From Phototrophicus methaneseepsis (GTDB lineage: Bacteria; Chloroflexota; Anaerolineae; Aggregatilineales; Phototrophicaceae): a DNA stretch of 64,000 nucleotides. Position 1 is the stretch's first letter. Each line of letters begins with the position of its first letter. Location: assembly GCF_015500095.1 (NCBI RefSeq), contig NZ_CP062983.1, positions 5,456,001-5,520,000 on the forward strand, in the 5' to 3' direction. The notes under the pieces were generated by a model. The model saw only the letters and a program-made list of their open reading frames with translations, was not told the origin of the DNA and did not search any database. Made by a program: the position numbers and the translations under genes. Of this stretch, positions 1-8,263 are shown one piece after another.

Positions 1-399
1 GTGGAAGAACTGGCTGCACAAATGGAGCTAGAACCACGTAAAGTACAGTGGATGCTCAAGGTATCCTGGCAGCCGCTGAGCCTTGAACGCCCTGTTGGCG
101 ATGATGAAGACAGCGAACTGGGTAACTTCATTGAGAATGATAGTGAGCCCACCCCGGCAGAAGCCACTTACGACGCCATGTTGAAGGAAAAGCTGGAAGA
201 ATTGCTCACCACGCTGACCCCGCGCGAAGCCCGTATCTTGCGGCTGCGCTTTGGCCTGCAAAATGGCCGCAGCTATACGCTGGAAGAAGTCGGCAAGAAA
301 TTCGGGCTGACGCGCGAACGCATTCGCCAGATCGAAGGGCGTGCCTTGCGTCGCCTGCGTCACCCACGCCGGAGCCGTAAACTGCGCGATTATCTCTAG
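1..399 (+). CDS. rpoD: Primary sigma-70 factor, C-terminal part (regions 3.2-4), partial
   Basis: The open frame enters from the left window edge, so the N-terminal core regions are missing. What remains is the end of a housekeeping sigma factor. A region 3.2-like stretch (DSELGNFIEND) at residues 38-48 is followed by region 4 with TLTPREARILRLRFGL and the -35 helix-turn-helix TLEEVGKKFGLTRERIRQIE. The protein ends LRDYL, typical of RpoD/SigA. It directs RNA polymerase to -10/-35 promoters, and several such promoters can be seen in this window. A strong intrinsic terminator follows about 80 bases downstream, so this is the end of its transcript. Primary rather than alternative sigma is inferred from the intact 3.2 motif and the C-terminal ending. 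Confidence 0.93.
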   Translation: MEELAAQMELEPRKVQWMLKVSWQPLSLERPVGDDEDSELGNFIENDSEPTPAEATYDAMLKEKLEELLTTLTPREARILRLRFGLQNGRSYTLEEVGKKFGLTRERIRQIEGRALRRLRHPRRSRKLRDYL

Positions 400-479
400 G
401 GAGACACTTCTAAAGAGCGTTACTTCTAGCACCAAGAGCTCACAAACACATCAAAGCACGGGATTATGATAACGGGACA

Positions 480-510
480 GGGCGCGTACGGGAACGCGCC
501 CTTTTTCTTT
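480..510 (+). terminator. Intrinsic terminator after the sigma factor gene
   Basis: GGGCGCGT (480-487) pairs perfectly with ACGCGCCC (494-501) around a six-base loop and is followed by a T-rich run (TTTTTCTTT). It ends the sigma transcript ahead of a convergent gene. Confidence 0.9.
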
Positions 511-548
511 GTCTCTATATCATTGATTTTTTGTGGCAGCAAAGGCTG

Positions 549-1073
549 TTACGACGATTTTGCAATTGCCTCAATCCAGGGCATGTGCTCATCATAATGG
601 TGCGCGGTATTGCCCAGGATATAGTGATAAACTGGCGGGCCTTCATTGCTCGTGTAAGGCGCAATATAACGCTCATATGGATTTGCCATGTCTGCATCCG
701 TCAGCGTGTGCATCGTCTCAATAACGCGTTCATGGGCATCAATGAGCCGTGCGCGGGCATCTGCCGGGTTTAAGTGCCGGTTTTGCCGTGCGATCTCTGC
801 ATTCATCGCATCTAGATCATGTTCAGCAGCGATCTCTGGTGGTAATCCCATCCTCGACCAGCGATCTTCTCCTTGCAGCAAACCAACGATCCCATCCGCC
901 CAGACGGCCAGATGTGCAACATGATCACGGATTGTCCATCCCGCCGCATCTGTCGGTGTGACCAATTCCTCATCGGAATATTGATCGAGGAAATCGAGAA
1001 AGCGCGTCAGACCTTCGTCCATTTCCTGCTGCAATTGTCGAATCGTCGGTGCTGGTTGATTCTCTTGCATCAA
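549..1073 (-). CDS. DinB-fold protein (paralog A)
   Basis: A 174-residue protein of the DinB/YfiT four-helix-bundle superfamily. Many members bind a metal through three histidines, and some are thiol-dependent transferases. The N-terminal half carries GWTIRDHVAHLAVW, the usual first metal-His motif, and the C-terminal end has HYDEHMPW with the other candidate His residues. AGGAG (complement of 1081-1085) lies 7 bases before a TTG at 1073 and 10 before an ATG at 1070, so either may be the start. The next gene upstream is a clear paralog of the same length. The substrate is unknown; the fold call is firm, the function is not. Confidence 0.85.
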   Translation of the reverse strand: MMQENQPAPTIRQLQQEMDEGLTRFLDFLDQYSDEELVTPTDAAGWTIRDHVAHLAVWADGIVGLLQGEDRWSRMGLPPEIAAEHDLDAMNAEIARQNRHLNPADARARLIDAHERVIETMHTLTDADMANPYERYIAPYTSNEGPPVYHYILGNTAHHYDEHMPWIEAIAKSS

Positions 1074-1129
1074 TCACTCTCTCCTATTTTAGTGCCCGTT
1101 TTTAGCGTGTTCATTTAGCCGTACAGATA

Positions 1130-1654
1130 TTATGCTTGCTGCTGAGCAATTGCGATAATCCACGGTGTATGCTCGTCGTAATGCCAGCCTGTTGCTTCCA
1201 ACACAGAAATATAGATAGGGCGGCCTTCCTGTGCGGTAAAAGGCGCGACGAAGCGACCATCAGGCAAGCCCATATCGTCATCCGCCATGCCTTCCAGGTC
1301 TGCAATCACAAGCTTATGGGTATCTATCAGCCATTCGCGCGCTTCTGAGGGAGCCAGGTGACGATGCTGCACGACCATTTCTGCATTCATCACATCGAAA
1401 TCCCAGGTCGCCACGGCCTCCGGCGAAATACCCATCCGCTCCCAACGATCCTGCCGATTGAGCAGCGCATCAACACCATTTGTCCAGGCTGCCAGATGCG
1501 CCACATGATCGCGGATGTTCCAGCCACCAGCATCGGTTGGCGTGAGCATTTGCGCCTCACTATAGCTATCCAGCAGGGTCAGTAAACGAGCTAAGCTCGC
1601 GTCCATTTCTTCACGAATTTGTTCGATGGTGGGTACTGCATCATTATGGCTCAT
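1130..1654 (-). CDS. DinB-fold protein (paralog B)
   Basis: A 174-residue paralog of the gene just downstream. The shared landmarks are PTI-Q---EMD near the start, LTPTDAGGWNIRDHVAHLAAW, RW-RMG and a C-terminal HYDEHTPWI. The frame stays open 27 codons further upstream, but those codons do not align with paralog A and contain no family motif, so ATG 1654 is preferred. The ribosome site before it is weak (AAGAG). The pair reads in the same direction with a 56-base gap, the mark of a local tandem duplication. A metal-dependent thiol transferase or a structural DinB role are both possible. Confidence 0.84.
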   Translation of the reverse strand: MSHNDAVPTIEQIREEMDASLARLLTLLDSYSEAQMLTPTDAGGWNIRDHVAHLAAWTNGVDALLNRQDRWERMGISPEAVATWDFDVMNAEMVVQHRHLAPSEAREWLIDTHKLVIADLEGMADDDMGLPDGRFVAPFTAQEGRPIYISVLEATGWHYDEHTPWIIAIAQQQA

Positions 1655-1823
1655 TAAATAATCTCTTGAGTAACCTGAGTTAAAAATAACTTGACTCATT
1701 ATCAGCCATCCAGCTTCATAAAAAAAGAGCATCATACGCAGCTAGAACTTCGCATAAAGCTCAAACATAACCGAATTTTTGTGCTAATATTTTGTGAACT
1801 GACAAACATGAGGAGTATGGGTT

Positions 1824-2294
1824 ATGAACAGCCTCGTTGAAGAAGAACTTCCAGGCAACCAAGACCTGCGCGATCAACTGCTGGACATGCTCTCTGACCA
1901 AGATTTGGCTTACAAGCTGCCGGGGAATAATCCAACTTTAGGCGAATTGTGCGAGGAAATGGGTCAAATCCAGCAGGTTTATGCCCATTCTTTTAAGTCG
2001 TTCAAGCATGATTGGGCATACCCTTATGCTAAGCCAGAAGCGCCCCATCGTGTGGCGAGCTTCAAAACATGGTTCAAAGAGCTTGATGAACAACTGGTTG
2101 AGGCGTTAAATGGATTATCAGAAGCAGATATCCACACCCAGCAAATTGACAGAGGGCACGGGTTTACCCCTTCACCTTATGTGCAGTTCCAGATCTATCG
2201 TGAGGCAATCCTGATCTTCTATGCCAAAGCTAGCGTTTACCTGAAAGCGCTGGAAAAGCCTTACTCCGACGAGTGGAAGCGCTGGGTTGGATAG
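1824..2294 (+). CDS. DinB-like protein (third, divergent member)
   Basis: A 156-residue helical protein that appears to belong to the DinB superfamily. A helix with LGELCEEMGQIQQVYAHSF takes the place of the usual metal-binding helix, and the total length is typical. It lacks the DHVAHL and HYDEH signatures of the two preceding genes, so it is a distant relative. AGGAG at 1811-1815 sits 8 bases before ATG 1824. An extended -10-like TGCTAATAT (1782-1790) lies about 34 bases upstream. It is divergent from paralog B across about 170 bases. Function unknown. Confidence 0.7.
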   Translation: MNSLVEEELPGNQDLRDQLLDMLSDQDLAYKLPGNNPTLGELCEEMGQIQQVYAHSFKSFKHDWAYPYAKPEAPHRVASFKTWFKELDEQLVEALNGLSEADIHTQQIDRGHGFTPSPYVQFQIYREAILIFYAKASVYLKALEKPYSDEWKRWVG

Positions 2295-2355
2295 GCGTCA
2301 GCAGGAATAGCTACTGCAAAGCCGCCATTCCTGAAAACTGGCCCATGATTGCTAA

Positions 2356-3546
2356 CTATTCGTCTTCATCCCGGCTGAGGTTGAGCAACCGTAGCAGCTT
2401 ATTAAAGGCGTTCAGGATGTGCGTCCATACCAGAGAAGCCAGGATTTCGCGCACGGCCTTATCATTATCGAGCGAGCGCTCAATATCGAGCGCCTCGTTC
2501 AGCGCAGCAATCGCGGCAGTATGTTCACCAACCGCGCGCTGCGTCAGCGCAAGATGCTGCAAAGCGCGGCTCTCCATAAAAGGATTCATGGCATTATGGC
2601 TGATCTGTGCCGCCCGCCGTTGATAATCAATCGCGATGGCTGGCTCACGCATATACAGGTGCAGCAGTGCAATCTGCATCGCCGCCGCAGCCTCATACAT
2701 CGCGTTATCCGTCTCGTCGCTAATCTGGACCACCGCATCAAAGCACTTACGCGCTTCGGCATAGTCCTCTTGCTGCATATAGGTCTCACCCAGGCCCAAC
2801 AAACACGCCACTTCCAGGTCTACCGCCCCGGATTTACGCCCTATTTCATGCGCCCTACCCAGGTAGTTGAGCGCTTTGGTCGGCTGCTTTTGCGTCAGAT
2901 ACAAGCGGCCAACGGCCTCCAGGACCTGCCCCTGCAAAGCCGCATACTGTTTATCGCTGGCACGGGCCAGTGCATCCGTCAGGGAACGCAGCGCGAGGTC
3001 GATATGATTGGCTGTAGCGAAGTGACGCCCTAACGTCAGCAAGGCACGCACCTGTAAGATCACATCATCTATCTCGGAGGCCGTATCCAGCGCTTCGCGG
3101 GCATAGTTATGGACGTTACGCAGGTTTTGCAGGTTCAGCTCAACAGCAGCAAGGCCATTCAGCGCCGCACCCACGCCGCTCTGATAGCCGATTTCGTTCG
3201 CAACAGTGAGCGCTTCGCGATAATCTTCGCGCGCTTCATAGGGTTGTAGCTGCACCCCATGCTTAATCCATGCTCGTTCCAGCAACCCTTCGCAGACGGC
3301 TTCCAGCACACCGAAACGATAGCCATATTCAATGGCACCATCTGTCAGGATGAGGGCTTCTTTGTACTTCCCCAGTGCGCGGTGCGCCTGTGCCAAGCCA
3401 ACCAGCGACATCGCTTCTGTGGTGCCATCCTGTTCTTCACGGGCCGCTGCCAGCGTTTGCTTACATATATCAATCACGCGCTGAAACTGCCCCAGCGCCA
3501 TAAGGTCTTCAACACCTGCTCGCAGTTGTGCGCCAGGACGATTCAT
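2356..3546 (-). CDS. Tetratricopeptide-repeat protein
   Basis: A 396-residue protein made almost entirely of TPR-like helix pairs. Visible repeats include ALGQFQRVIDICKQTLAAA, ALGKYKEALILTDGAIEYG, TQKQPTKALNYLGRAHEIG, QEDYAEARKCFDAVVQI and AVGEHTAAIAALNEALDIE. No signal peptide or membrane helix is seen, so it is probably cytosolic. The spacing of about 40 residues with alternating Ala/Gly resembles MalT/CHAT-type TPR arrays. The C-terminus is Leu-rich and ends DEDE. No enzymatic domain is attached, so a scaffold or protein-interaction role is inferred. It is transcribed alone, convergent with the third DinB gene. Confidence 0.85.
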   Translation of the reverse strand: MNRPGAQLRAGVEDLMALGQFQRVIDICKQTLAAAREEQDGTTEAMSLVGLAQAHRALGKYKEALILTDGAIEYGYRFGVLEAVCEGLLERAWIKHGVQLQPYEAREDYREALTVANEIGYQSGVGAALNGLAAVELNLQNLRNVHNYAREALDTASEIDDVILQVRALLTLGRHFATANHIDLALRSLTDALARASDKQYAALQGQVLEAVGRLYLTQKQPTKALNYLGRAHEIGRKSGAVDLEVACLLGLGETYMQQEDYAEARKCFDAVVQISDETDNAMYEAAAAMQIALLHLYMREPAIAIDYQRRAAQISHNAMNPFMESRALQHLALTQRAVGEHTAAIAALNEALDIERSLDNDKAVREILASLVWTHILNAFNKLLRLLNLSRDEDE

Positions 3547-3783
3547 AAATCATGCATTCCTTCGTGGCTTGATGAACTTGCTTAAACGTGCTTAAACTGA
3601 ACTTGCTTACTTGTGTTGCTTATTGTGTCCATCTTAAACGACCGCGCCCATCGGCACAATAAGGAGTCACTGAGTATCTCATTTGTATCGGTATATCTGG
3701 GCGACTACATGGGAAAACAAACAGAGCGACCGATTGGCCGCCCTGAATATTCAGATCGTTATTTTTTGCCGCGATAGCGTAAA

Positions 3784-4614
3784 CTAGGATGCCTCAAAAG
3801 AGGTGTATGCGCTATCTGTCGTCGGGGCGTCAAAGATGAAGGTATACAGCTTACCTTCCCAGGTATATGCATTCACCTGATATTCACCCGTCGTCAGGCG
3901 CACAACCGTCACACCGCTTTCCTGCTTGATGATTGCATTTTCATCGCTTGGCACGCCAACAGCGTCGAATTCAGCGCTGCTCACCGTCGTCAGCAGCACG
4001 CCTTCTGGCGAGTAGACGTGAATACCGCCTTCATAATCCGGGAAGACCACCACAGGCCCGGCGTCTTTGCGGTTGATGCGACCATCAGGGATGCCACCTT
4101 CACTGCTGGGCTCGATGATGTAGACATGGCCTTCACCCTTAAAATCAACGGTGAAGCTCGCCGCCGTGCTGGCGCTAACGGAAGTCACCACCAGGGTATA
4201 AATCGTATCCGGCTGCAAATCTTCTTTGATGTAGGCTCCATGGTGGCTGCTGCCTGTCCCGCCACCCAGGCAGTTTGAATCCGGCGAAGAGGGGTTAAAG
4301 CCCTGATATAACACCAGTGCGGAATCACTCGCCCCATTACCAAATGCAGAAACAACAAAAGTATAGCTATCGGCTGGATCTACTTTAAAGGAAATTTGCT
4401 TAAAGTAAGTTGTCGTGCCCGTCAGGCCACCGTGGCAGGTCCCATGATAGAATGCAGGGCGATCAAAGCTGGCATTCGGCGTCAAAGACCCTGACCAACT
4501 ATATATCGTTTGAACCATGGGTTCTGCGAAAATGGACGGAACGGCCATCATGCTGATGGCAAAGACGGTAATCAGCATCATTTTTGAAAGTCGTTGATTC
4601 AGGTGCAGTTTCAT
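3784..4614 (-). CDS. Secreted protein with a PPC-like beta-sandwich
   Basis: A 276-residue exported protein. ATG 4614 is chosen over an upstream frame extension because GAGGAG lies directly before it. Residues 1-30 form a signal peptide: a basic start (MKLHLNQRLSKM), a hydrophobic core and a cleavage region near VPSIFAEP. The mature N-terminal half (FVVSAFGNGASDSALVLYQG, then a long Gly/Ser loop and LQPDTIYTLVVTS) resembles the bacterial pre-peptidase C-terminal beta-sandwich. The last third contains short Asp/Gly-rich strands. Four cysteines are unevenly spaced. No catalytic motif is visible, so an extracellular structural or binding role is inferred. Confidence 0.75.
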   Translation of the reverse strand: MKLHLNQRLSKMMLITVFAISMMAVPSIFAEPMVQTIYSWSGSLTPNASFDRPAFYHGTCHGGLTGTTTYFKQISFKVDPADSYTFVVSAFGNGASDSALVLYQGFNPSSPDSNCLGGGTGSSHHGAYIKEDLQPDTIYTLVVTSVSASTAASFTVDFKGEGHVYIIEPSSEGGIPDGRINRKDAGPVVVFPDYEGGIHVYSPEGVLLTTVSSAEFDAVGVPSDENAIIKQESGVTVVRLTTGEYQVNAYTWEGKLYTFIFDAPTTDSAYTSFEAS

Positions 4615-4917
4615 CGTGCTCCTCGTGAGCAAAGTCAATTGATAGAGTCTATATAGCGGACAGATTGGGATTGTTCACGTGTAGCAGAGGAACCTACTAC
4701 CGTATGCAGTCTATCGAAAGCGCACATTACAAAGAGTTAAGATCACGAATAGCGTAAAAAAATACACACTGTTACGGAATTAGCAGCAACACATTGGCCG
4801 ATAAAGGGGTAGATGGCCTACGGGCTAACCTGTAGGAGATGCCCTGAGATGCCCTACAGGTTCTGAAATAAGTGTGGTAAAGTTTCCGCAATCAACCATT
4901 AAACAACGTGCAGCCAA

Positions 4918-5550
4918 ATGACATTGCAAACCACAGAAAAAAAGAATCTTTCTGATAACGGAACTGATAACGGAAAACCAGCCCCCGCGCTGATCATCTT
5001 TGCGGTTATTCCGCTCGTTGGCATCCTGATTGCGCTGCTGATGATCGCAACGCAAGACCAGAGCCAGGGCATCACAGCGGACGTGCTCAGCAGTGAGCGC
5101 AGCGGCAATACACTGGTAAACCAGCAAGCACCTTATTTCGAACTGTTCGATATGGATGGGAATCCCATCACGTTGGACGACTATGCAGGTAAGACGCTGT
5201 TCCTCAACTTTTGGCAGACGACATGCCCGCCCTGCGTGAGAGAACTACCCGCATTCACCCATTTTGTTGAGGATACGGTGGGGCAGGATGTGGCTGTGCT
5301 GGCCGTCAACTTTGACGAAACGAGCGAGCAAGTCCGTGAATTCCTGGCGCAGTACGATATTGTCGGGCTGCCCGTCGGCATGGACCCCACCAGCGACGTG
5401 CGCCGCACCTATGGTGTACACGACATCCCGACGACCTTTGTCATCGACGGTGAGGGCAAAGTGCGTTTTTGGAAGTTGGGCGAGATGGACATCTTTGAGA
5501 TGGAAGAATACGCCCAGCTTGTTGAAGAAGGCGTCACCGTACCGGGTTAA
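4918..5550 (+). CDS. Membrane-anchored TlpA/ResA-like thioredoxin
   Basis: A 210-residue thiol-disulfide oxidoreductase. Residues 24-44 form one transmembrane helix (ALIIFAVIPLVGILIALLMIA) that places the thioredoxin domain outside the cytoplasm. The domain begins with the AhpC/TlpA signature APYFELFDMDGNPITLDDYAGK and has the redox motif CPPC (C103, C106) after LFLNFWQTT. The cis-Pro is in DIPTTF, and VIDGEGKVRF is the usual beta strand. Likely roles are cytochrome c maturation or reduction of extracytoplasmic disulfides. The ribosome site before ATG 4918 is weak, but no later start keeps the anchor. A second thioredoxin gene lies about 0.8 kb downstream. Confidence 0.9.
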   Translation: MTLQTTEKKNLSDNGTDNGKPAPALIIFAVIPLVGILIALLMIATQDQSQGITADVLSSERSGNTLVNQQAPYFELFDMDGNPITLDDYAGKTLFLNFWQTTCPPCVRELPAFTHFVEDTVGQDVAVLAVNFDETSEQVREFLAQYDIVGLPVGMDPTSDVRRTYGVHDIPTTFVIDGEGKVRFWKLGEMDIFEMEEYAQLVEEGVTVPG

Positions 5551-5582
5551 CGCCCTATACGCCATTGCTCATTACGCCATCA

Positions 5583-5616
5583 ATCGTTGCATCATGATGA
5601 AACATGATGCAACGAT
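5583..5616. terminator. Strong hairpin between convergent genes
   Basis: ATCGTTGCATCATG (5583-5596) pairs perfectly over 14 bases with 5603-5616 around a six-base loop. No long T run follows on either strand, so it is an atypical terminator or an mRNA-stability hairpin between the TlpA-like gene and the convergent membrane gene. Confidence 0.5.
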
Positions 5617-5669
5617 GAGGTTATTGAGTTGTTTATGCCAGCCTGAAGCAAGGCCCTATTTGTACGGCC

Positions 5670-6191
5670 CTATCCTGCACTGTATTCCAGGTCCTGGCAG
5701 CGCAAAAACCGCCGGATCGTGTCGCGCAGGGAGATGACTTCACGCTCTTCATCCATTGGCAGCATCGCCAGGGGTACATGGGTATGGTCACGCAGCAGGA
5801 ATGACAGCCCAAAAACGCGAAGTTTCCTATCTGGGCATACATCCACACAGATCATCGCATAAATAGGCACTTCCCGCTGTATCATGTGGAAGCCATCCGG
5901 GCGATTGACCGTCACCGTCTCGGCATCGCGGTCAAAAACGCACAAAGTCCCCTTCAGATTTCCATAACAGGATTCGGCCCCAATCCGGCCAATAACGAAC
6001 ATCAAGGCCATCCATAAGAGCCAGCTCAGGAAGCTAAAGACATTGAATCTTTGGAAATGGCTCAGCCCGTAGATCGCAATATTGATCAAAATCCACGCAC
6101 AGAGTAATGTAAAAAGCGCCATCGAAACCGCAAAAAACGGGCGACGGCGCTCTATGACTAAACGTGTTTTCGTATGTTCTATAACTTGCAT
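5670..6191 (-). CDS. Two-helix membrane protein with a PH-like cytosolic part
   Basis: A 173-residue protein. Two hydrophobic helices (FFAVSMALFTLLCAWILINIAI, and the region around FSFLSWLLWMALMFVIG) are followed by a soluble tail with FDRDAETVTVNRPDG and REVPIYAMICVDV. That order, two helices then a strand-rich tail, resembles small bacterial membrane proteins with a PH-like (YdbT/YcxB-type) domain. AGGA precedes ATG 6191 by about 8 bases. It lies convergent to the TlpA-like gene and divergent from the two-domain thioredoxin. No catalytic residues are visible. The family call is tentative. Confidence 0.65.
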   Translation of the reverse strand: MQVIEHTKTRLVIERRRPFFAVSMALFTLLCAWILINIAIYGLSHFQRFNVFSFLSWLLWMALMFVIGRIGAESCYGNLKGTLCVFDRDAETVTVNRPDGFHMIQREVPIYAMICVDVCPDRKLRVFGLSFLLRDHTHVPLAMLPMDEEREVISLRDTIRRFLRCQDLEYSAG

Positions 6192-6333
6192 ACCAGCAAT
6201 CCTATCGTTACAACCTCAGTCTATGCTGAATCAATGGCTGCCGTATGTGAAAAATGTCACATGAAGTAAACTCGAACGTACCCACTGCGTCTAGAAGTGA
6301 GTAGATAAATACGTAAACGATCAGGATAAACAA

Positions 6334-7023
6334 ATGGCCGTGTTCGATACGCCCCTTACAACCGATAGCGCACACATCGCAGCCATCCTCAACCAAAAGC
6401 TACCTGTCATGCTGGTGTTACACGAAGATCAGCGTGACAAACCCCTTGAAGATGCCCTGAACAAAGTGGCGCGTAAGCATAAAGGCAACTTGCTCGTCGC
6501 CAAAGTCGATGTGCGGGAAAATGCTGATTTACACGCAAAGCATAACCATATCGCCACACCTGCCATTATTAGCTATGATGCCAATGGTAAAATTCTCGCC
6601 CAGGCGGATTACGTCCGACCTGCGGACGTGCGCCAGCATACCGCGCTGCTCATCAACGGAACGCCCATCGAGGCACCGCAGTCTCAACGGGAGCGCACCT
6701 CATCAGAGCCCATCAACGTCAGCGATAAGACATGGCGAGACGAGGTGCTTAAGAGCAGCGTCCCCGTACTTGTCGATTTTTGGGCGCCATGGTGTGGGCC
6801 GTGCCGCAGCATCGCCCCTTATGTTGAGCAACTCGCCAAAGAATATGCGGGTCGCTTAAAAGTGGTCAAGCTCAACACAGATAACAATCCCGTCATTTCT
6901 AGGCGGCATGGGATACAGGGCATTCCGACCCTGGCTATCTTCGAAAATGGGCAGCAGGTCAACCGTATAAGCGGGGCGAACCCTGCCGGACTCAAGAGGA
7001 TGGTGGAACAGGCCCTGGCATAG
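6334..7023 (+). CDS. Thioredoxin with an extra degenerate N-terminal thioredoxin fold
   Basis: A 229-residue cytosolic protein with two thioredoxin folds in tandem. The C-terminal domain (about 125-229) is a complete thioredoxin, with FWAPWCGPC (C154, C157), the cis-Pro in GIPTL, and a final GANPAGLK helix. The N-terminal domain (about 1-110) keeps the strand order VMLVLHED, LLVAKVDV and the cis-Pro ATPAI, but the CxxC position reads HEDQRD, so it cannot do dithiol chemistry. It may bind substrate or mediate dimerisation. The stop is 10 bases from the stop of the convergent WD40 gene. Two-fold thioredoxins of this kind recall the CnoX/YbbN chaperedoxin idea, but no TPR tail is present. Confidence 0.88.
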   Translation: MAVFDTPLTTDSAHIAAILNQKLPVMLVLHEDQRDKPLEDALNKVARKHKGNLLVAKVDVRENADLHAKHNHIATPAIISYDANGKILAQADYVRPADVRQHTALLINGTPIEAPQSQRERTSSEPINVSDKTWRDEVLKSSVPVLVDFWAPWCGPCRSIAPYVEQLAKEYAGRLKVVKLNTDNNPVISRRHGIQGIPTLAIFENGQQVNRISGANPAGLKRMVEQALA

Positions 7024-7033
7024 TGCCCCAGCG

Positions 7034-8029
7034 TTAAGACAGCACTGTCCAACCGCTGATCGTGCCATCTGCCCAACCCAGGATCAGCAAAGTGCCATCC
7101 GGTGAAAAACAGAGGCAGTTGCTATAGATTTGTGGCTTGATGATCTGGGTGATCTCTCGATGATGGCGCACATCCCATAAGCGGACGGTACCATCTTTGC
7201 TGGTTGTCGCCAGGGTGCGGCCATCCGGTGAATAAGCCAGTGCCGTGATGGCATCGCGATGTCCTTTTAAAATATGGGCCTGGCCCCTATTTGTCAGGTC
7301 CCATAGGCGCACTGTCTGATCATGCGATGCTGTCGCCAATGTACAGCTATCCGGCGAAAAGCAAACTGCATTCAAATAGCTCTGATGGCCGCCAAGGCCA
7401 TAAGGCTCTGTATGTGCCAGTTGATGCAAATCCCCGGCGATAGGCCACAGACGCACCAGACTATCGCGCGAGGCTGTTGCCAACCACTGGTTATCTGGCG
7501 AAAGGGCGACCCCATAAACATGGCTAATGTGGCTCAGTTTGGCGCTGGCCCCTATGCGGCCTGTCGTCGGCAAGGCGCTGATGTCTCGCAGCCGTACGGT
7601 TGTGTCGTGGGCTGCTGTCGCCAATAAGCGGCCATCGGCTGAAAATGCCACGTTATAGACAGCCCCATTATGGTCATTCAAACGGGTGAATTCATACATC
7701 TCGCCATCCAGCATCCACAAGCGCACACTGCCATCATGCCCGCACGATGCTAAAAGTCGATCATCTGGCGAAAAAGCCACGGACCACACCAGCGATTCGT
7801 GACCTTCCAATACCTGTATCGGCGTCAGGGAGGCTTCGCGTGCATCCCATAACACAACGGTATGATCACGCGAGGCGGTGGCGATCATGGTGCCATTATG
7901 TGCGAAGGCCACAGCTTTCAGCCAGCTACGATGGCCCTTACCAATAGCGACTTCTTGTATTCTCTGGGCGTTTGCCGGGGAAATCACTTCAAAATGATCA
8001 ATACAGTCACGGGGTCCGATGAAGGTCAC
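7034..8029 (-). CDS. WD40-repeat beta-propeller protein
   Basis: A 331-residue protein with seven WD40 units, enough for one closed propeller. Examples are GHRSWLKAVAFA..TVVLWD, GHESLVWSVAFS..SVRLW, DHNGAVYNVAFS..TVRLRD, GHQSYLNAVCFS..TVRLWD and GHRDAITALAYS..TVRLWD; the fourth (SHISHVYGVALS) and the last are degenerate. No signal peptide or membrane helix is seen, so it should be a cytosolic scaffold. The start is GTG 8029 with GGAG 9 bases upstream. It stands alone, without the kinase or effector domain that often accompanies bacterial WD40 arrays. Partner unknown. Confidence 0.9.
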   Translation of the reverse strand: MTFIGPRDCIDHFEVISPANAQRIQEVAIGKGHRSWLKAVAFAHNGTMIATASRDHTVVLWDAREASLTPIQVLEGHESLVWSVAFSPDDRLLASCGHDGSVRLWMLDGEMYEFTRLNDHNGAVYNVAFSADGRLLATAAHDTTVRLRDISALPTTGRIGASAKLSHISHVYGVALSPDNQWLATASRDSLVRLWPIAGDLHQLAHTEPYGLGGHQSYLNAVCFSPDSCTLATASHDQTVRLWDLTNRGQAHILKGHRDAITALAYSPDGRTLATTSKDGTVRLWDVRHHREITQIIKPQIYSNCLCFSPDGTLLILGWADGTISGWTVLS

Positions 8030-8202
8030 GCAAGAATACTCCAGGTTATCTCGCTTGCAGAGATAGCAAGTATGTCGCGTGGGGGCATAACCCGTCCATT
8101 AATTTGCAGGTTCTTAAATGAACCATAACCTTCTTTAAAACGAATCCGTCCCGGAATACACACCCGTCTATTAATTTATGTTACGAGGCTCTATCAGAAC
8201 AC

Positions 8203-8232
8203 AAAAAGGCCAACCTTGAGGCTGGCCTTTTT
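8203..8232 (-). terminator. Terminator of the serA transcript
   Basis: AAAAAGGCCA (8203-8212) pairs with TGGCCTTTTT (8223-8232). Read on the minus strand it lies about 30 bases after the serA stop and ends in TTTTT. The symmetric A/T arms could work in both directions. Confidence 0.9.
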
Positions 8233-8263
8233 AGGCAGTTCTAGGTCGTTCACTGAGGATGAA

